Notes under the pieces: generated by a model
The model's input: the letters and a program-made list of their open reading frames with translations, nothing else
Told to the model about the DNA's origin: nothing
Databases searched by the model: none
Translations under genes and position numbers: made by a program
In this document: positions 34,850 through 46,849 of the stretch, one piece after another
Layout of the letters: every line of letters starts with the position of its first letter
Position numbering within the stretch: the first letter of the stretch is position 1
Origin: JAJEAO01 sp963667635
Lineage (GTDB): Bacteria; Acidobacteriota; Vicinamibacteria; Marinacidobacterales; Marinacidobacteraceae
Direction: 5' to 3'
Assembly (NCBI GenBank): GCA_965232015.1
Contig: OZ246946.1
Location: 1,116,001 to 1,180,000 of the forward strand
Length of the DNA stretch: 64,000 bases

Positions 34850-35473
34850 ATGAAGAAGACTTCGTTCCCGAGCCTCCTCGTGGCTCCTGCTCTTCTGTTC
34901 GCTGTGTTCCTCTTCGCGTGCTCCTCGGTGGACCGCCCGCCCGCCACCGCCGGCGCGCCGCCCGAGCTCTCCGAGCCGGAGGCGGCGCCCTCCGAATCGG
35001 AGCGGGGGCCTTCGAGGGTCGGTCCGGAAGACGGCGGTCTGACCGAGGCCGAAATCCGGGCGCTCCCTCCGGAGCCTGCTGTGGAGTCGGAGGTGCTCGA
35101 CCTGGCCGGCATGACGCTCGACGAGCTGAACGCGCTCGGCCCGGTCCGTGACATCCATTTCGACTACGACAGCGCCGCGCTCAGCGACGAGGCGCGAGGT
35201 ATCCTGCAAGACAACGCGGAGTGGCTGGCGCGCTACCCCAGCGTCCGGGTGCTCATCGAGGGGCACTGCGACGAGCGGGGCACCGTCGAATACAACCTCG
35301 CGCTCGGCGAGGAACGGGCCCGATCGGCGCAGGAGTACCTCCGCGAACTGGGAGTGACCGAGGACCGGATGCGGATCATCAGCTACGGCAAGGAGTTCCC
35401 GCTGGATCCGGCGTCGAATGACGAGGCGTGGCGCCGCAACCGCCGGGCCCACCTGGAGATCATCGCCAAGTGA
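34850..35473 (+). CDS. pal: Peptidoglycan-associated lipoprotein Pal
   Basis: 207 aa lipoprotein. Lipobox FACSS (Cys about 21), an acidic linker, then the OmpA-like domain: IHFDYDSAALSDEA, IEGHCDERGTVEYNLALGEE and RNRRAHLEI. It anchors the outer membrane to peptidoglycan and binds TolB. It starts 38 nt after tolB. Confidence 0.96.
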   Translation: MKKTSFPSLLVAPALLFAVFLFACSSVDRPPATAGAPPELSEPEAAPSESERGPSRVGPEDGGLTEAEIRALPPEPAVESEVLDLAGMTLDELNALGPVRDIHFDYDSAALSDEARGILQDNAEWLARYPSVRVLIEGHCDERGTVEYNLALGEERARSAQEYLRELGVTEDRMRIISYGKEFPLDPASNDEAWRRNRRAHLEIIAK

Positions 35474-36351
35474 ACGCGCCTCGCGTCCCGGCCCCCGGGT
35501 TGGCGGGACGGATCGGCGGGCTCGGTCTGTTGCTCCTCCTCGGAGGCAGCGTCGCGACCGGGGCGCAGCGCGGTCAGCAGGACCGGCTTCTCGTCGAGAT
35601 CCGCCAGATCCAGTCCCAGCTCGCCGAGCTGACCGAAGCGCAGGCGATGCTCACCGGCGTGGTGCAGGGCGTGCTCGACGCGCGCGCCGAGGATCGCCGG
35701 AACCGGGCCGACTCTCGGGACGCGGTCGAGCGCATGCAGCGGGACATTTCCACGATCACGACGGCGCTCGCCGAAATGAACGACCGCTTCTCGACGCTGA
35801 TGGCGGAGGTCGCCTCGGTCCGCGAGGCGCAGCGCACCGCTGCGCTCGCCGCCCATCCGATCGGAGGAGGCGGATCCGACGAGGAGGTCGCCGACGAGGA
35901 CGGGGATTCGGGCGAGACGGCCGGTGACGGAGAAGGGGGCGCCGACGAGGTGGCGGTCCTCGACGGGCCGACCATCACCGAGACCTACATGCAGGCGCAG
36001 TCCGACTACCTCCAGGGCCGCTACGAGCTCGCCATCGGCGGATTCGAGACCGTTGTGGAGGGCGGCAGCGAGCTGGCGGACGACGCCCGCTACTTCATCG
36101 GGGACGCGCTGCTGGCCCAGGATCGGCTGGAGCCCGCCCTCGAGCAGTTCGAAGTCGTGATCCGCGACTTTCCGGACAGCCAGAGAATTGGCGACGCCTG
36201 GTTCAAACGAGGCGTCATCCTGCGGCGGCTGGGCCACGAGGCCGACGCCCGGGAGATCTTTGAAGACATCCTCGACGTATATGCCGGGACCTCCGCGGCT
36301 CTCGCGGCCCAGCGGGAGCTGGAGTCCATGGGTCCGCGCGACCCCGGCTGA
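35470..36351 (+). CDS. cpoB: CpoB/YbgF-like Tol-associated TPR protein
   Basis: 293 aa. Signal peptide (GGLGLLLLLGGSVATGAQ), a coiled coil (about 35-120), an acidic low-complexity linker (about 135-165), then C-terminal TPR repeats (YMQAQSDYLQGRYELAIGGF; ARYFIGDALLAQDRLEPALEQF). It coordinates Tol function with peptidoglycan synthesis in other bacteria. The GTG start overlaps the pal stop (GTGA). Confidence 0.9.
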   Translation: MNAPRVPAPGLAGRIGGLGLLLLLGGSVATGAQRGQQDRLLVEIRQIQSQLAELTEAQAMLTGVVQGVLDARAEDRRNRADSRDAVERMQRDISTITTALAEMNDRFSTLMAEVASVREAQRTAALAAHPIGGGGSDEEVADEDGDSGETAGDGEGGADEVAVLDGPTITETYMQAQSDYLQGRYELAIGGFETVVEGGSELADDARYFIGDALLAQDRLEPALEQFEVVIRDFPDSQRIGDAWFKRGVILRRLGHEADAREIFEDILDVYAGTSAALAAQRELESMGPRDPG

Positions 36352-36392
36352 TGAGAGACCGGTCGCGAGGGCGGCCGGAAGGAGTCCATGAG

Positions 36393-37223
36393 ATGCCGGA
36401 TGTGAACCGGGTCATGCTGCGCGGCGTGGTGTCCGACCCGCCGGAAACGAGAGAGTTCGGGCGGGGACGGAAGAAGGTCAGCTTCTCGATCAAGACGCTC
36501 ACGCTGGAGACCGAGGACGGAGAGGAGCGCGAGCGGCCCGCCTGGCACAAGGTGGACGTCTGGAACGAGCGTTCCGGCGCCGTGGCCGAGCGGCTGGGCG
36601 AGGGCAGTCCCGTCTATGTCGAAGGCGACCTGCGCACCCGGAGCTGGGAGGGGAGGGACGGCGAGACCGTGTACTTCACTTCGGTGAACGCGCCGGTGGT
36701 GCGCGCGGTGGACAGCCCCGATCCGCAGGTGAACCGCATCGTCGTGATCGGCACCATCGGCGCGGATCCCCGGTTTCGGGAGACGGACGACTTCGCGGTC
36801 CTGGGTTTCCGCGTCGCCGTGGGTACGGGCTGGACTCCCCGAGGATCGGACAAGGAGCACACCGAGTGGATCAGCGTCTCGGTGTTCGGCGATGAGGCCC
36901 GCCGGCTCGAGAACCAGCTCGGCAAGGGGCAGCGGGTGTTCGCCGAGGGCCGACTGCGCAAGCGGAAGTGGACCGACAAGGAAGGCCGGACCCAGTGGAG
37001 CACCGAGGTCCAGGCGAGAACCCTCGCAGCGAGCGGACCCCGGCGCGACGATGATGCGCGCGGTCGCGACCCCGGTTCCGGGGGCTCCGGGAGCGGCGAC
37101 GGAGGTGCTGGCCGGTCCCGCCAGGGGATGGGCGCGCGACTCGGCTCCCTGCGCTCCGGTGACGAGGGTTCGAGTGGCGTGGACACCGGCGCCGACGACG
37201 AACAGGACCCGGTCCCGTTCTGA
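36393..37223 (+). CDS. ssb: Single-stranded DNA-binding protein with two OB folds, copy 1
   Basis: 276 aa, much longer than the usual 150-180. Two OB folds in tandem: domain 1 (about 1-110, NRVMLRGVVSDPPETREFG ... VYVEGDLRTRSWE) and domain 2 (about 113-215, NRIVVIGTIGADPRFRETD ... RVFAEGRLRKRKWTD). A Gly/Ser-rich tail ends in the acidic tip DDEQDPVPF, the usual protein-interaction end. AAGGAG precedes ATG 36393. The arrangement resembles the two-OB SSB of Deinococcus-Thermus, which acts as a dimer. Confidence 0.9.
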   Translation: MPDVNRVMLRGVVSDPPETREFGRGRKKVSFSIKTLTLETEDGEERERPAWHKVDVWNERSGAVAERLGEGSPVYVEGDLRTRSWEGRDGETVYFTSVNAPVVRAVDSPDPQVNRIVVIGTIGADPRFRETDDFAVLGFRVAVGTGWTPRGSDKEHTEWISVSVFGDEARRLENQLGKGQRVFAEGRLRKRKWTDKEGRTQWSTEVQARTLAASGPRRDDDARGRDPGSGGSGSGDGGAGRSRQGMGARLGSLRSGDEGSSGVDTGADDEQDPVPF

Positions 37224-37329
37224 CCGGATCCCGTCTCCCGGCGGATGCGACGTCGTCCGACCCCCGAACCTTGAGAAGACGGAAGCCTGAGAGCCCGGTC
37301 GCCGCGGCGGCCGGAAGGAGTTCACTGAA

Positions 37330-38124
37330 ATGCCCGATCTGAACCGGGTCATCCTGCGCGGCGTCGTCTCCGACGCTCCAGAGTCGCAGACATTCCAGCA
37401 GGGAACGAGGAAGCGGGTCCGCTTCACCGTCCACACCACGACGATGGAGCGCGAGGACGGGGGCGCCGTCCGCGAGCGGCCGGCGTGGCACCAGGTGGAG
37501 GTGACCGGCGGGAAGCTGGTCGAGACCGCGGAGCGGCTGCCTCTCGAGAGCCCCGTCTATGTGGAGGGAAAGGTCCACACCCGGAGCTGGGTGCAAGACG
37601 GCGGGAGGCGCTACGCCACCACGGTCCGGGCCGATCTCCTGCGCGAGGTCGAAAGCGCCGATCCGCACCTGAACCATGCAATCGCGGTCGGAAACATCGG
37701 GACGGATCCGGAGCTGCGCGAGCTCTCCGGCTTCACCGTGCTGAAGCTGCGTGTCGCGATGAGCGAGGGCTGGACCCCGCAGGACCCGTCGCGGGAGCAC
37801 ACCGAGTGGCTCACGGTCGAGGCCTACGACGATCTCGCGAGGGAGCTCCACGGGCAGCTCGAGAGGCGCCAGCGGATCTACGCCGAGGGGATGCTCTCCT
37901 CCCGGACATGGACCGATCCGTCCGGGCGGAAGCGCCGGTTCACCGAGCTCAAGGCGCGGACGGTCTCCTCGAGCGGCAACCGGACGGAACAAGCCGCTGT
38001 CCGCCCCTACGGCGGGGCCCAGCCCGGACAGCGGGCTCCGTCCCCCGGAACGGAAAGCGAAGGCGGGGGATCCCGCCCGAACGGCGCTGCGCCCGACGAC
38101 ACGGGGGACGATCCAGGCTTCTGA
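37330..38124 (+). CDS. ssb: Single-stranded DNA-binding protein with two OB folds, copy 2
   Basis: 264 aa paralogue of the preceding gene. Both OB folds align: NRVILRGVVSDAPESQTFQ ... VYVEGKVHTRSWV, and NHAIAVGNIGTDPELRELS ... RIYAEGMLSSRTWTD. The tail ends DDTGDDPGF. Even the upstream site is conserved (GGCCGGAAGGAGT in both), so this is a tandem duplication with later divergence. It lacks the basic residues of copy 1 at several positions, so the two may bind different substrates. Confidence 0.87.
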   Translation: MPDLNRVILRGVVSDAPESQTFQQGTRKRVRFTVHTTTMEREDGGAVRERPAWHQVEVTGGKLVETAERLPLESPVYVEGKVHTRSWVQDGGRRYATTVRADLLREVESADPHLNHAIAVGNIGTDPELRELSGFTVLKLRVAMSEGWTPQDPSREHTEWLTVEAYDDLARELHGQLERRQRIYAEGMLSSRTWTDPSGRKRRFTELKARTVSSSGNRTEQAAVRPYGGAQPGQRAPSPGTESEGGGSRPNGAAPDDTGDDPGF

Positions 38125-38142
38125 GCCCGGCCTGCCGGCGCC

Positions 38143-38204
38143 GCCGGGCCCCCACCGGGAGAACTGGCGCCGGACTCCGCCGGTTCTCCCGGTAGGGGCC
38201 CGGC
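38143..38204. repeat. 27-bp inverted repeat after ssb copy 2 (REP-like or terminator)
   Basis: Arms 38143-38169 and 38178-38204 pair at 26 of 27 positions (one of them G-U) around an 8-nt loop. A 21-nt part of the left arm (38148-38168) recurs exactly inside the histidine kinase gene at 60087-60107, so it behaves like a dispersed repeat rather than a simple terminator. Confidence 0.7.
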
Positions 38205-38238
38205 ACCGAGAGCCCTGGCCAACCGGCGCCGCCGGCGC

Positions 38239-38380
38239 GCCGGACTCCAGTCCGGCAGTCATTCCGGGGCCGACGGCCCCTGTTCATGCCTGAGCGAAAC
38301 GGTCGGAAGCCACGCCCCTCGGGGGCGTGACCAGCAGACCAGTCGGCGTCTCGTTGTCGCGCGCCTGTCGAGCAGGCGCG
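38239..38380. repeat. Four further short inverted repeats
   Basis: GCCGGACT/AGTCCGGC (38239-38256), GGGGCC/GGCCCC (38266-38280), CACGCCCC/GGGGCGTG (38311-38329) and CGCGCCTG/CAGGCGCG (38360-38380). All are perfect. Their sequences differ, so this is not a single repeated unit. Confidence 0.55.
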
Positions 38381-38413
38381 GGGAATGCCTCGCGTAGAAG
38401 TGACGCTTTATAC

Positions 38414-38427
38414 CAGACAAATGTCTG
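38414..38427. promoter_or_regulatory. LexA operator (SOS box)
   Basis: CAGACA-AA-TGTCTG, a perfect 14-bp palindrome ending 1 nt before the TATAAT box of lexA. Repressor bound here would block RNA polymerase, giving autoregulation of the lexA-imuA-imuB-dnaE2 operon. It differs from the E. coli and Bacillus boxes, as is usual outside those groups. Confidence 0.72.
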
Positions 38428-38428
38428 T

Positions 38429-38434
38429 TATAAT
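38429..38434 (+). promoter_or_regulatory. -10 box of lexA with leaderless start
   Basis: Perfect TATAAT 6 nt before the ATG at 38441 and no Shine-Dalgarno sequence, so the transcript should begin at the start codon. The -35 is weak. Confidence 0.65.
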
Positions 38435-38440
38435 CCCGGC

Positions 38441-39052
38441 ATGTCCAGAACCCCGCCGGGACAGACCCGGGAGCGCATCTTCCGCTTCGTCCGCGACCGC
38501 CTGCTGCGGGGCGACTCGCCGTCGCTTCGCGAGGTGCGGGACCACTTCGGCTTCCGGGCGGTCGAGACGGTCCGGTCCCATCTCACCCTGCTTGTGGAGG
38601 AGGGCCGCCTCGACCGGGAGCCGGGCCGCGCCCGCGGTTACCGGTTGCCTTCCCTGCCCCGGTTCCGTCCGGTGCCGATCCTCGGTGAAGTCGCCGCCGG
38701 CGGGTTCGAGGAGGCGGTCGAGAACCCCGAGGGGATCCTCCCGGTGGAGATCCCGGACTCGCGTCACCTTTCCGATTTCTTCGCGCTTCGGGTTCGCGGC
38801 GAGAGCATGATCGGCGCCGGGATCCTCCCCGGTGACACCGTCATCGTGGAGCGCGGGGAGCCGCGCTCCGGGCAGATCGTGGTCGCGCTGGTGGAGAACG
38901 AGGCCACCGTGAAACGCCTCCACCTTCGCCCGGGCGTTGTCGAACTGCGGCCGGAGAACCCGGATTTCGAGATCCTGCGTCCTCCTCCCGGCGCCTGCCG
39001 CATCCTCGGCGTCGTCGTCGAGCTCCGGCGCGCCATGAGGGGCCGTCCATGA
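38441..39052 (+). CDS. lexA: LexA-type SOS repressor
   Basis: 203 aa. N-terminal winged helix (SLREVRDHFGFRAVETVRSH), the Ala86-Gly87 autocleavage site (GEVAAGGF), and the peptidase dyad Ser122 (RGESMIGAGILPGD) and Lys158 (EATVKRLH). It represses SOS genes until RecA filaments trigger self-cleavage. It heads a mutagenesis cassette and has a good operator at its own promoter. An earlier in-frame start at 38327 would read through the operator and was rejected. Confidence 0.93.
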   Translation: MSRTPPGQTRERIFRFVRDRLLRGDSPSLREVRDHFGFRAVETVRSHLTLLVEEGRLDREPGRARGYRLPSLPRFRPVPILGEVAAGGFEEAVENPEGILPVEIPDSRHLSDFFALRVRGESMIGAGILPGDTVIVERGEPRSGQIVVALVENEATVKRLHLRPGVVELRPENPDFEILRPPPGACRILGVVVELRRAMRGRP

Positions 39053-39798
39053 CCGGAGCTCCGAATCGTCGGCGGAATCCGGCCCCGGATTTCGTCTCGA
39101 CCGCCACCGCTCCCGCCTTCGTCTCCCGGACGGAATCGCGCCTCCCCCACCCCGACCTTCCTCCCTGGACCCTCGCCCGCCTCCAGGGCAGTCTGGTGGA
39201 AATCTCCGGGGCCGGCGCCTCCGGCGTGCTCTCCTCCGCGATCTCCCTGGTGGTCGAGGCCCAGCAGGGGAGCGGGCGCTACGGACTCACCGCCTGGATA
39301 GGGACCACCCGGAGCCTCTTCTTTCCTCCCGATGCGGTGGAAGCGGGGGTCGAGCTGGAGCGGCTGATCCTCCTCCGACTGAACCGTCCGTCGGAGCAGA
39401 TCGCCGCCGCCACCCGACTCGCTCGGTCCGGGGCCTTCGGGCTGGTGATCCTGGACCTCGTGGATTCGGTCTCCGGGATCCCCGGGCAGGAGGCCGGCTT
39501 CCGGCCGCTTTCGACCTCGAGAAAACTCGCGCGTCGCCGGCCACGAACGCCGCCCCTTTCCCGGCTCTCCGGCCTCGCCCGGAAGCATTCCAGCGCGCTC
39601 GTCCTGCTGACCGGGAAGCCGGCGCGCGCCCCCTCGCTCGATCCGCGGGTGGTCCAGCGCTACGACGCCAGCCGCCGGGGGAACGAGGTCGTGATCACCG
39701 TGGTCAAGGACAAGGCCCGGAGCGCCGGGGGCTTCCCCGCCCTGCCCCCGGGATCTCGTTTCGAAAGGAGATGCCGTGAGCCGGCTGGCCTGTGTTGA
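39049..39798 (+). CDS. imuA: ImuA-like RecA-fold protein of the mutagenesis cassette
   Basis: 249 aa. A diverged RecA-like protein: LVEISGAGASGVLSSAISLV in place of a good Walker A, WIGTTRSLFFPPDA and LVILDLVDSV. Sequence support is modest, but it lies exactly between lexA and imuB, as in imuA-imuB-dnaE2 cassettes. ATG overlaps the lexA stop; the end overlaps imuB by 23 nt. Confidence 0.78.
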   Translation: MTGAPNRRRNPAPDFVSTATAPAFVSRTESRLPHPDLPPWTLARLQGSLVEISGAGASGVLSSAISLVVEAQQGSGRYGLTAWIGTTRSLFFPPDAVEAGVELERLILLRLNRPSEQIAAATRLARSGAFGLVILDLVDSVSGIPGQEAGFRPLSTSRKLARRRPRTPPLSRLSGLARKHSSALVLLTGKPARAPSLDPRVVQRYDASRRGNEVVITVVKDKARSAGGFPALPPGSRFERRCREPAGLC

Positions 39799-41398
39799 CG
39801 TCCCGGCGCTGCCGCTGCAGATCCTGCTCCGACGCCATCCGGCGTGGAGGGAGGGGCCGGCGGCGGTCCTGACCGAGGATCGGGTCCACGCCCGGATCCG
39901 CTGGGCGAACCGGCGGGCGGTCCGGCTGGGCGTGCGTCCCGGCATGCCGCAGGTCGCGGCGACAGCCCGTTGTCCCGAGCTCCGGGTGGGGCATATCCGA
40001 CCGGAGGAGATCGAGAGCGAAGTGGCGCGGCTCTCGGAGCGGCTCCACCGCTGGAGTCCGCAGGTCGAGTCCGCTTCGACGCTCGGTCCGGCGCTTTCCG
40101 GTTTCGCCGCCGCCGGTTCGTTCTGGCTTCGGGCTTCCGGGCTCTCCACCCTGTTCGGGCCGCTCTCCGACTGGGCGGAGGCGCTCCGGCGGGATCTGGC
40201 CGAGGACGGCTTCCACACCTCGATCGCGGTGGGATTCACCCGCTTCGGCGCCTTCGCCGCGGCGCGGGCGCGCTTCGGACGGCAGATCTTCGAACGCCCC
40301 GAGGAAGAGAAGCGGGCCGCGGGAGAGGCGCCCCTGATCCGCTTCGGTCTCCCCGAGAGGACGCTCCGGGGGCTGGAGAAGCTGGGGATCCGGCGGCTCC
40401 GGGACCTGCTCGAGCTGCCGGGACGGGAGCTCGGCGCGCGGTTCGGCGACGAGGCGAGACAGCTCCACCGGCTCGCTTCCGGCGAGATCGAGGCGATGGC
40501 GTCCCGGGTGTTCACTCCCGATCCGCCGGTCGAGCGAACCGTCCGGTTCGAGTCGGCGGAGACCGACGGCGAGCGTCTCGTCTTCCATGCGAAGCGCCTG
40601 CTGGACGGGATACTCGAGGAGCTCGGCGGCCGGGGGCAGGCCGTTATCGGGCTCAGCTTCGAGCTCCACCGGGACGACGGCTCCCGGAGCACCGGATCGG
40701 TGCTCCCGGCGCTTCCCTCGGAGGACGGCGTCCGGCTGCTCTCGCTTCTTCGGTTGCGCCTGCGGAGCGCCGTTTCCCAGCGATCCGATCGCGGAGATCA
40801 GGATCCGGCTTCGTCGTCGGATGCGGGGATCTCCACCTTCGTCCTCCGCGCCCGGGGCGGCGCGCCCGCGATCGAGCCGCCGGATCTGTTCGCCAGCGCC
40901 TGGAGAGAGGGAGCTTCCGGCGTCCGTCGGGATCCGAAGCAGGCGGCGGAGGCGCTGGCGGGGATTCGGGCCGAGTTCGGCGAGAGCGCCCTGGTCCGAA
41001 TCGGGATCCGGGAGGCGCACCTGCCGAGGAGCCGCTACCGGGTCCGTCCGGTGTTTCCCCGGCAGGCGGTCTCGGCCGCCCGCCGGACGCAGCGGGACGG
41101 GGACCGACTCTCCGCCGATCCTCCGGGAGCCGTCATCCGTCGCATCTACGAGCAGCCGCTCGTCCTCCCGCATCGGGGCGGGGGGGAACCGGACGGCTGG
41201 CTGCTCCGGGGGATCGAGCACGGGCCGGTGCAGTCCTTCGCCGGGCCCTACCGGATCTCGGGAGGATGGTGGCGACATCTCTCCGGGCGCCCGATCCGTC
41301 GGGACTACTTCTTCGTCCGCCTGAAGCGGGGGGAAGTCTGCTGGGTGTTCTACGACCGCGAGAGGCGTTCCTGGCACCTCGAAGGCCGGGTCGAGTGA
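39776..41398 (+). CDS. imuB: ImuB, Y-family polymerase-like protein
   Basis: 540 aa. N-terminal palm/fingers of a Y-family polymerase (RLACVDVPALPLQILLRR; GVRPGMPQVAATARCPELRV), a little-finger region, and a C-terminal extension ending FYDRERRSWHLEGRVE. The acidic pair needed for catalysis in DinB/UmuC is not evident, as in known ImuB proteins, which act as adaptors between DnaE2, the clamp and ImuA. GTG start with AAAGGAG. Confidence 0.88.
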   Translation: MSRLACVDVPALPLQILLRRHPAWREGPAAVLTEDRVHARIRWANRRAVRLGVRPGMPQVAATARCPELRVGHIRPEEIESEVARLSERLHRWSPQVESASTLGPALSGFAAAGSFWLRASGLSTLFGPLSDWAEALRRDLAEDGFHTSIAVGFTRFGAFAAARARFGRQIFERPEEEKRAAGEAPLIRFGLPERTLRGLEKLGIRRLRDLLELPGRELGARFGDEARQLHRLASGEIEAMASRVFTPDPPVERTVRFESAETDGERLVFHAKRLLDGILEELGGRGQAVIGLSFELHRDDGSRSTGSVLPALPSEDGVRLLSLLRLRLRSAVSQRSDRGDQDPASSSDAGISTFVLRARGGAPAIEPPDLFASAWREGASGVRRDPKQAAEALAGIRAEFGESALVRIGIREAHLPRSRYRVRPVFPRQAVSAARRTQRDGDRLSADPPGAVIRRIYEQPLVLPHRGGGEPDGWLLRGIEHGPVQSFAGPYRISGGWWRHLSGRPIRRDYFFVRLKRGEVCWVFYDRERRSWHLEGRVE

Positions 41399-41402
41399 TC
41401 CC

Positions 41403-44657
<3,255 letters not shown>

Positions 44658-44767
44658 GCCCCGCGTTCCGAGCCGGGATTTCCACCGAGCCCCGCGTTCC
44701 GAGCCGGGACTTCCACCGGGCCACGATTGGAACAACGGCGCTCCCGGCGACCTCGACCGGGCCCTTC

Positions 44768-46528
44768 CTACCGGGGCTTTCTCCGGGCGCCGCTGCGGCG
44801 CAGGGCGCGGGCGCGGACCCGGCGGGCGGTCGTGAGGCGGACGGACTCCTGCGCCAGATCCTCCGCTTCTCCGGTGTCCAGGGACGCGATGGTCCGCTTC
44901 ACTTCGGGGATCGAGTGCGGACTCATGGAGAAGGTCCGCAGCCCGAACCCGAGCAGGAGCGGGATCACGAGCGGTTCGGCGGCGATTTCGCCGCACACCG
45001 CCAGCGGGACGCCGCTGCGCCGGGTGACGCGGGCCACGAAGCGAATCGTCCGCAGCAGCGCCGGGTGGAAGGGGTCGCTGAAGCGGGCCACCCGCTGGTT
45101 CGCCCGATCGGCGCCGAACAGGTATTGCATCAGGTCGTTCGTCCCGATGCTCAAGAATTCGGCCTCCTGAACCAGGATGTCCGCGGTGGCGGCGGCGGAG
45201 GGCACCTCCAGCATGGCGCCGAGGGGCACCTCCCGGAAGGCCTCCCCCCGATGCCGGAGCGCCCGGAGAGCGGCGGTGACGTGGGTCCGGGCGGCCCGGA
45301 ACTCCTCGAGTCCGCCCACCATCGGGAACATGAGCTGCACGTTGCCGTGGACCGCGGCCCGAAGCGCCGCCCGGATCTGCGTCTCGAAAATCGCGGACGC
45401 CGCCTCGAGCAGGAGCCGGACGCCGCGCAGGCCGAGCGCCGGGTTCCGCTCGGGCGCCCAGCCGACGCTGCTTACATCAAGGTCGAAGGCCCGGATCACG
45501 AACGGGTGCGGCGCCACCGCGGCGGCGAGATCCCGGTAGATCCGGTACTGCTGCTCTTCGCTCGGGATCTCTCCGACGGCGAGGTGCTCGGTGCGGAACA
45601 ACCCGATGCCCTCGGCGCCGTTTTCTTCCACGAACCGGATCTCCTCCGGTTCGTCGAGGTTCGCCATCAGCGTGACTCGGGCGCCGTCGCGGGTCGTCGG
45701 ACGATCACCGGCGGCGCGGAGCCGGCGCAGCCGGTCGCGGCGCCGATCCCGCTTCCTGCGGTAGCGCGCCACCGTGTCGGGCGAGGGGTCCACCACCACC
45801 AACCCCTCCGAGCCGTCGAGCACCAGCGCGACCCCCGGCGTCAGGTGGCGCATCAGGTCCTGCACGCCGGTCACGCAGGGCACGTTCTGCGACCGGGCGA
45901 GGATCGCGGTGTGGTAGGTCGGGCCGCCGGCTTCCATCGCGAGTCCGGCGGTGTGGCTCCAGTCGAGCAGCGCGGTATCGGACGGGAGCAGGTCCACCGC
46001 CGCCACGATCCGCCGTCCGGTCGCCGGCACGCGCGTCGGCGATGTCCCGGTTCCGGAGAGGTTCCGGAGCAGGCGGCTGCCGACATCCTCGATCTCGCCC
46101 CGGCGCCGGCGGAGGTAGTCGTCGTCGAGGCCTTCGAAGACCGATTCGAGTTCCCGAACCACGGTCCGGACCGCCCATTCCGCGTTCACCAGGTCGGAAC
46201 CGATGACCTCTTCCACCCGGTCCACCAGAAGCGGATCCTCGAGCATGAGCCGCTGCGCCTCGAACAGGAAGGCCGGGTCGCCGCCGAGCGCTTCGCGGGT
46301 GGACTCGCGGATGCCGCGCACCTGTCGGATCGCCTGCTCCTGAGCCGTGCGGAACCGTCGGATCTCGCGGGCCACCTCCCGCTTCCGGACCCCGATCCGG
46401 AACACCGGCACCGCCATCCGCTCGAACGGCAGTGTCGGGGCGACGGCGACGCCGGGCGCGGCGGGTTCCCCCCGGAGCACCAGGTTGTGGCGCGCGCCCG
46501 GGACTGACGGCGGGGCCACGGCGGTCAT
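44768..46528 (-). CDS. ptsI: PTS phosphoenolpyruvate-protein phosphotransferase (enzyme I)
   Basis: 586 aa, usual EI length. The phosphorylated His is His206 in GGPTYHTAILARS, where most EI proteins have SHTAI preceded by GGxx, so the residue before His is Tyr here. The PEP-binding barrel includes GIGLFRTEHL, MLEVPSAAATADIL and the Cys loop PLAVCGEIA. It passes phosphate from PEP to HPr. The ATG overlaps the HPr gene's stop (ATGA). Confidence 0.93.
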   Translation of the reverse strand: MTAVAPPSVPGARHNLVLRGEPAAPGVAVAPTLPFERMAVPVFRIGVRKREVAREIRRFRTAQEQAIRQVRGIRESTREALGGDPAFLFEAQRLMLEDPLLVDRVEEVIGSDLVNAEWAVRTVVRELESVFEGLDDDYLRRRRGEIEDVGSRLLRNLSGTGTSPTRVPATGRRIVAAVDLLPSDTALLDWSHTAGLAMEAGGPTYHTAILARSQNVPCVTGVQDLMRHLTPGVALVLDGSEGLVVVDPSPDTVARYRRKRDRRRDRLRRLRAAGDRPTTRDGARVTLMANLDEPEEIRFVEENGAEGIGLFRTEHLAVGEIPSEEQQYRIYRDLAAAVAPHPFVIRAFDLDVSSVGWAPERNPALGLRGVRLLLEAASAIFETQIRAALRAAVHGNVQLMFPMVGGLEEFRAARTHVTAALRALRHRGEAFREVPLGAMLEVPSAAATADILVQEAEFLSIGTNDLMQYLFGADRANQRVARFSDPFHPALLRTIRFVARVTRRSGVPLAVCGEIAAEPLVIPLLLGFGLRTFSMSPHSIPEVKRTIASLDTGEAEDLAQESVRLTTARRVRARALRRSGARRKPR

Positions 46529-46824
46529 CGCGTCCCGGTCCCCGCGGTGGGTGGATCCTCGAGCTCGCCGAGGCCGCCGCTGACGAGCCCGGACAGGGCC
46601 TCGAGGGCGGCGTCGGAGTCGGGCCCGGAGGTCTTGATCGAGAGGCGGCTGCCGCAGCGGGCGGCGAGGAACAGCAGCCCGAGGATGCTCTTGCCGTCGC
46701 TCGTGGTTCCCCGATGGGTGACGGTGACGACCGCGTCGAAGCGGTTCGCCGCCTTCACGAAGCGGGCGGCGGCGCGGGCATGGACGCCGAGCGGATTGAC
46801 GACCTCCACAACGCGCTCGGGCAT
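46525..46824 (-). CDS. ptsH: HPr-family phosphocarrier protein
   Basis: 99 aa. His15 in NPLGVHARAA is the phosphate carrier, and Ser46 in DGKSILGLLFLA is the regulatory site, exactly at canonical positions. The start ATG 46824 is chosen by homology; the longer in-frame reading is non-homologous. It has a slightly longer C-terminal tail than E. coli HPr. Confidence 0.93.
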   Translation of the reverse strand: MPERVVEVVNPLGVHARAAARFVKAANRFDAVVTVTHRGTTSDGKSILGLLFLAARCGSRLSIKTSGPDSDAALEALSGLVSGGLGELEDPPTAGTGTR

Positions 46825-46849
46825 CACCGGAACTCCCCGCGGGGCCGGG

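Larger units (their letters stand above)
38125..38440. other. Hairpin-rich intergenic region between ssb and lexA
   Basis: 316 bases without a gene. It carries five successive inverted repeats (38143-38204, 38239-38256, 38266-38280, 38311-38329, 38360-38380) and then the lexA promoter and operator. Confidence 0.7.
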
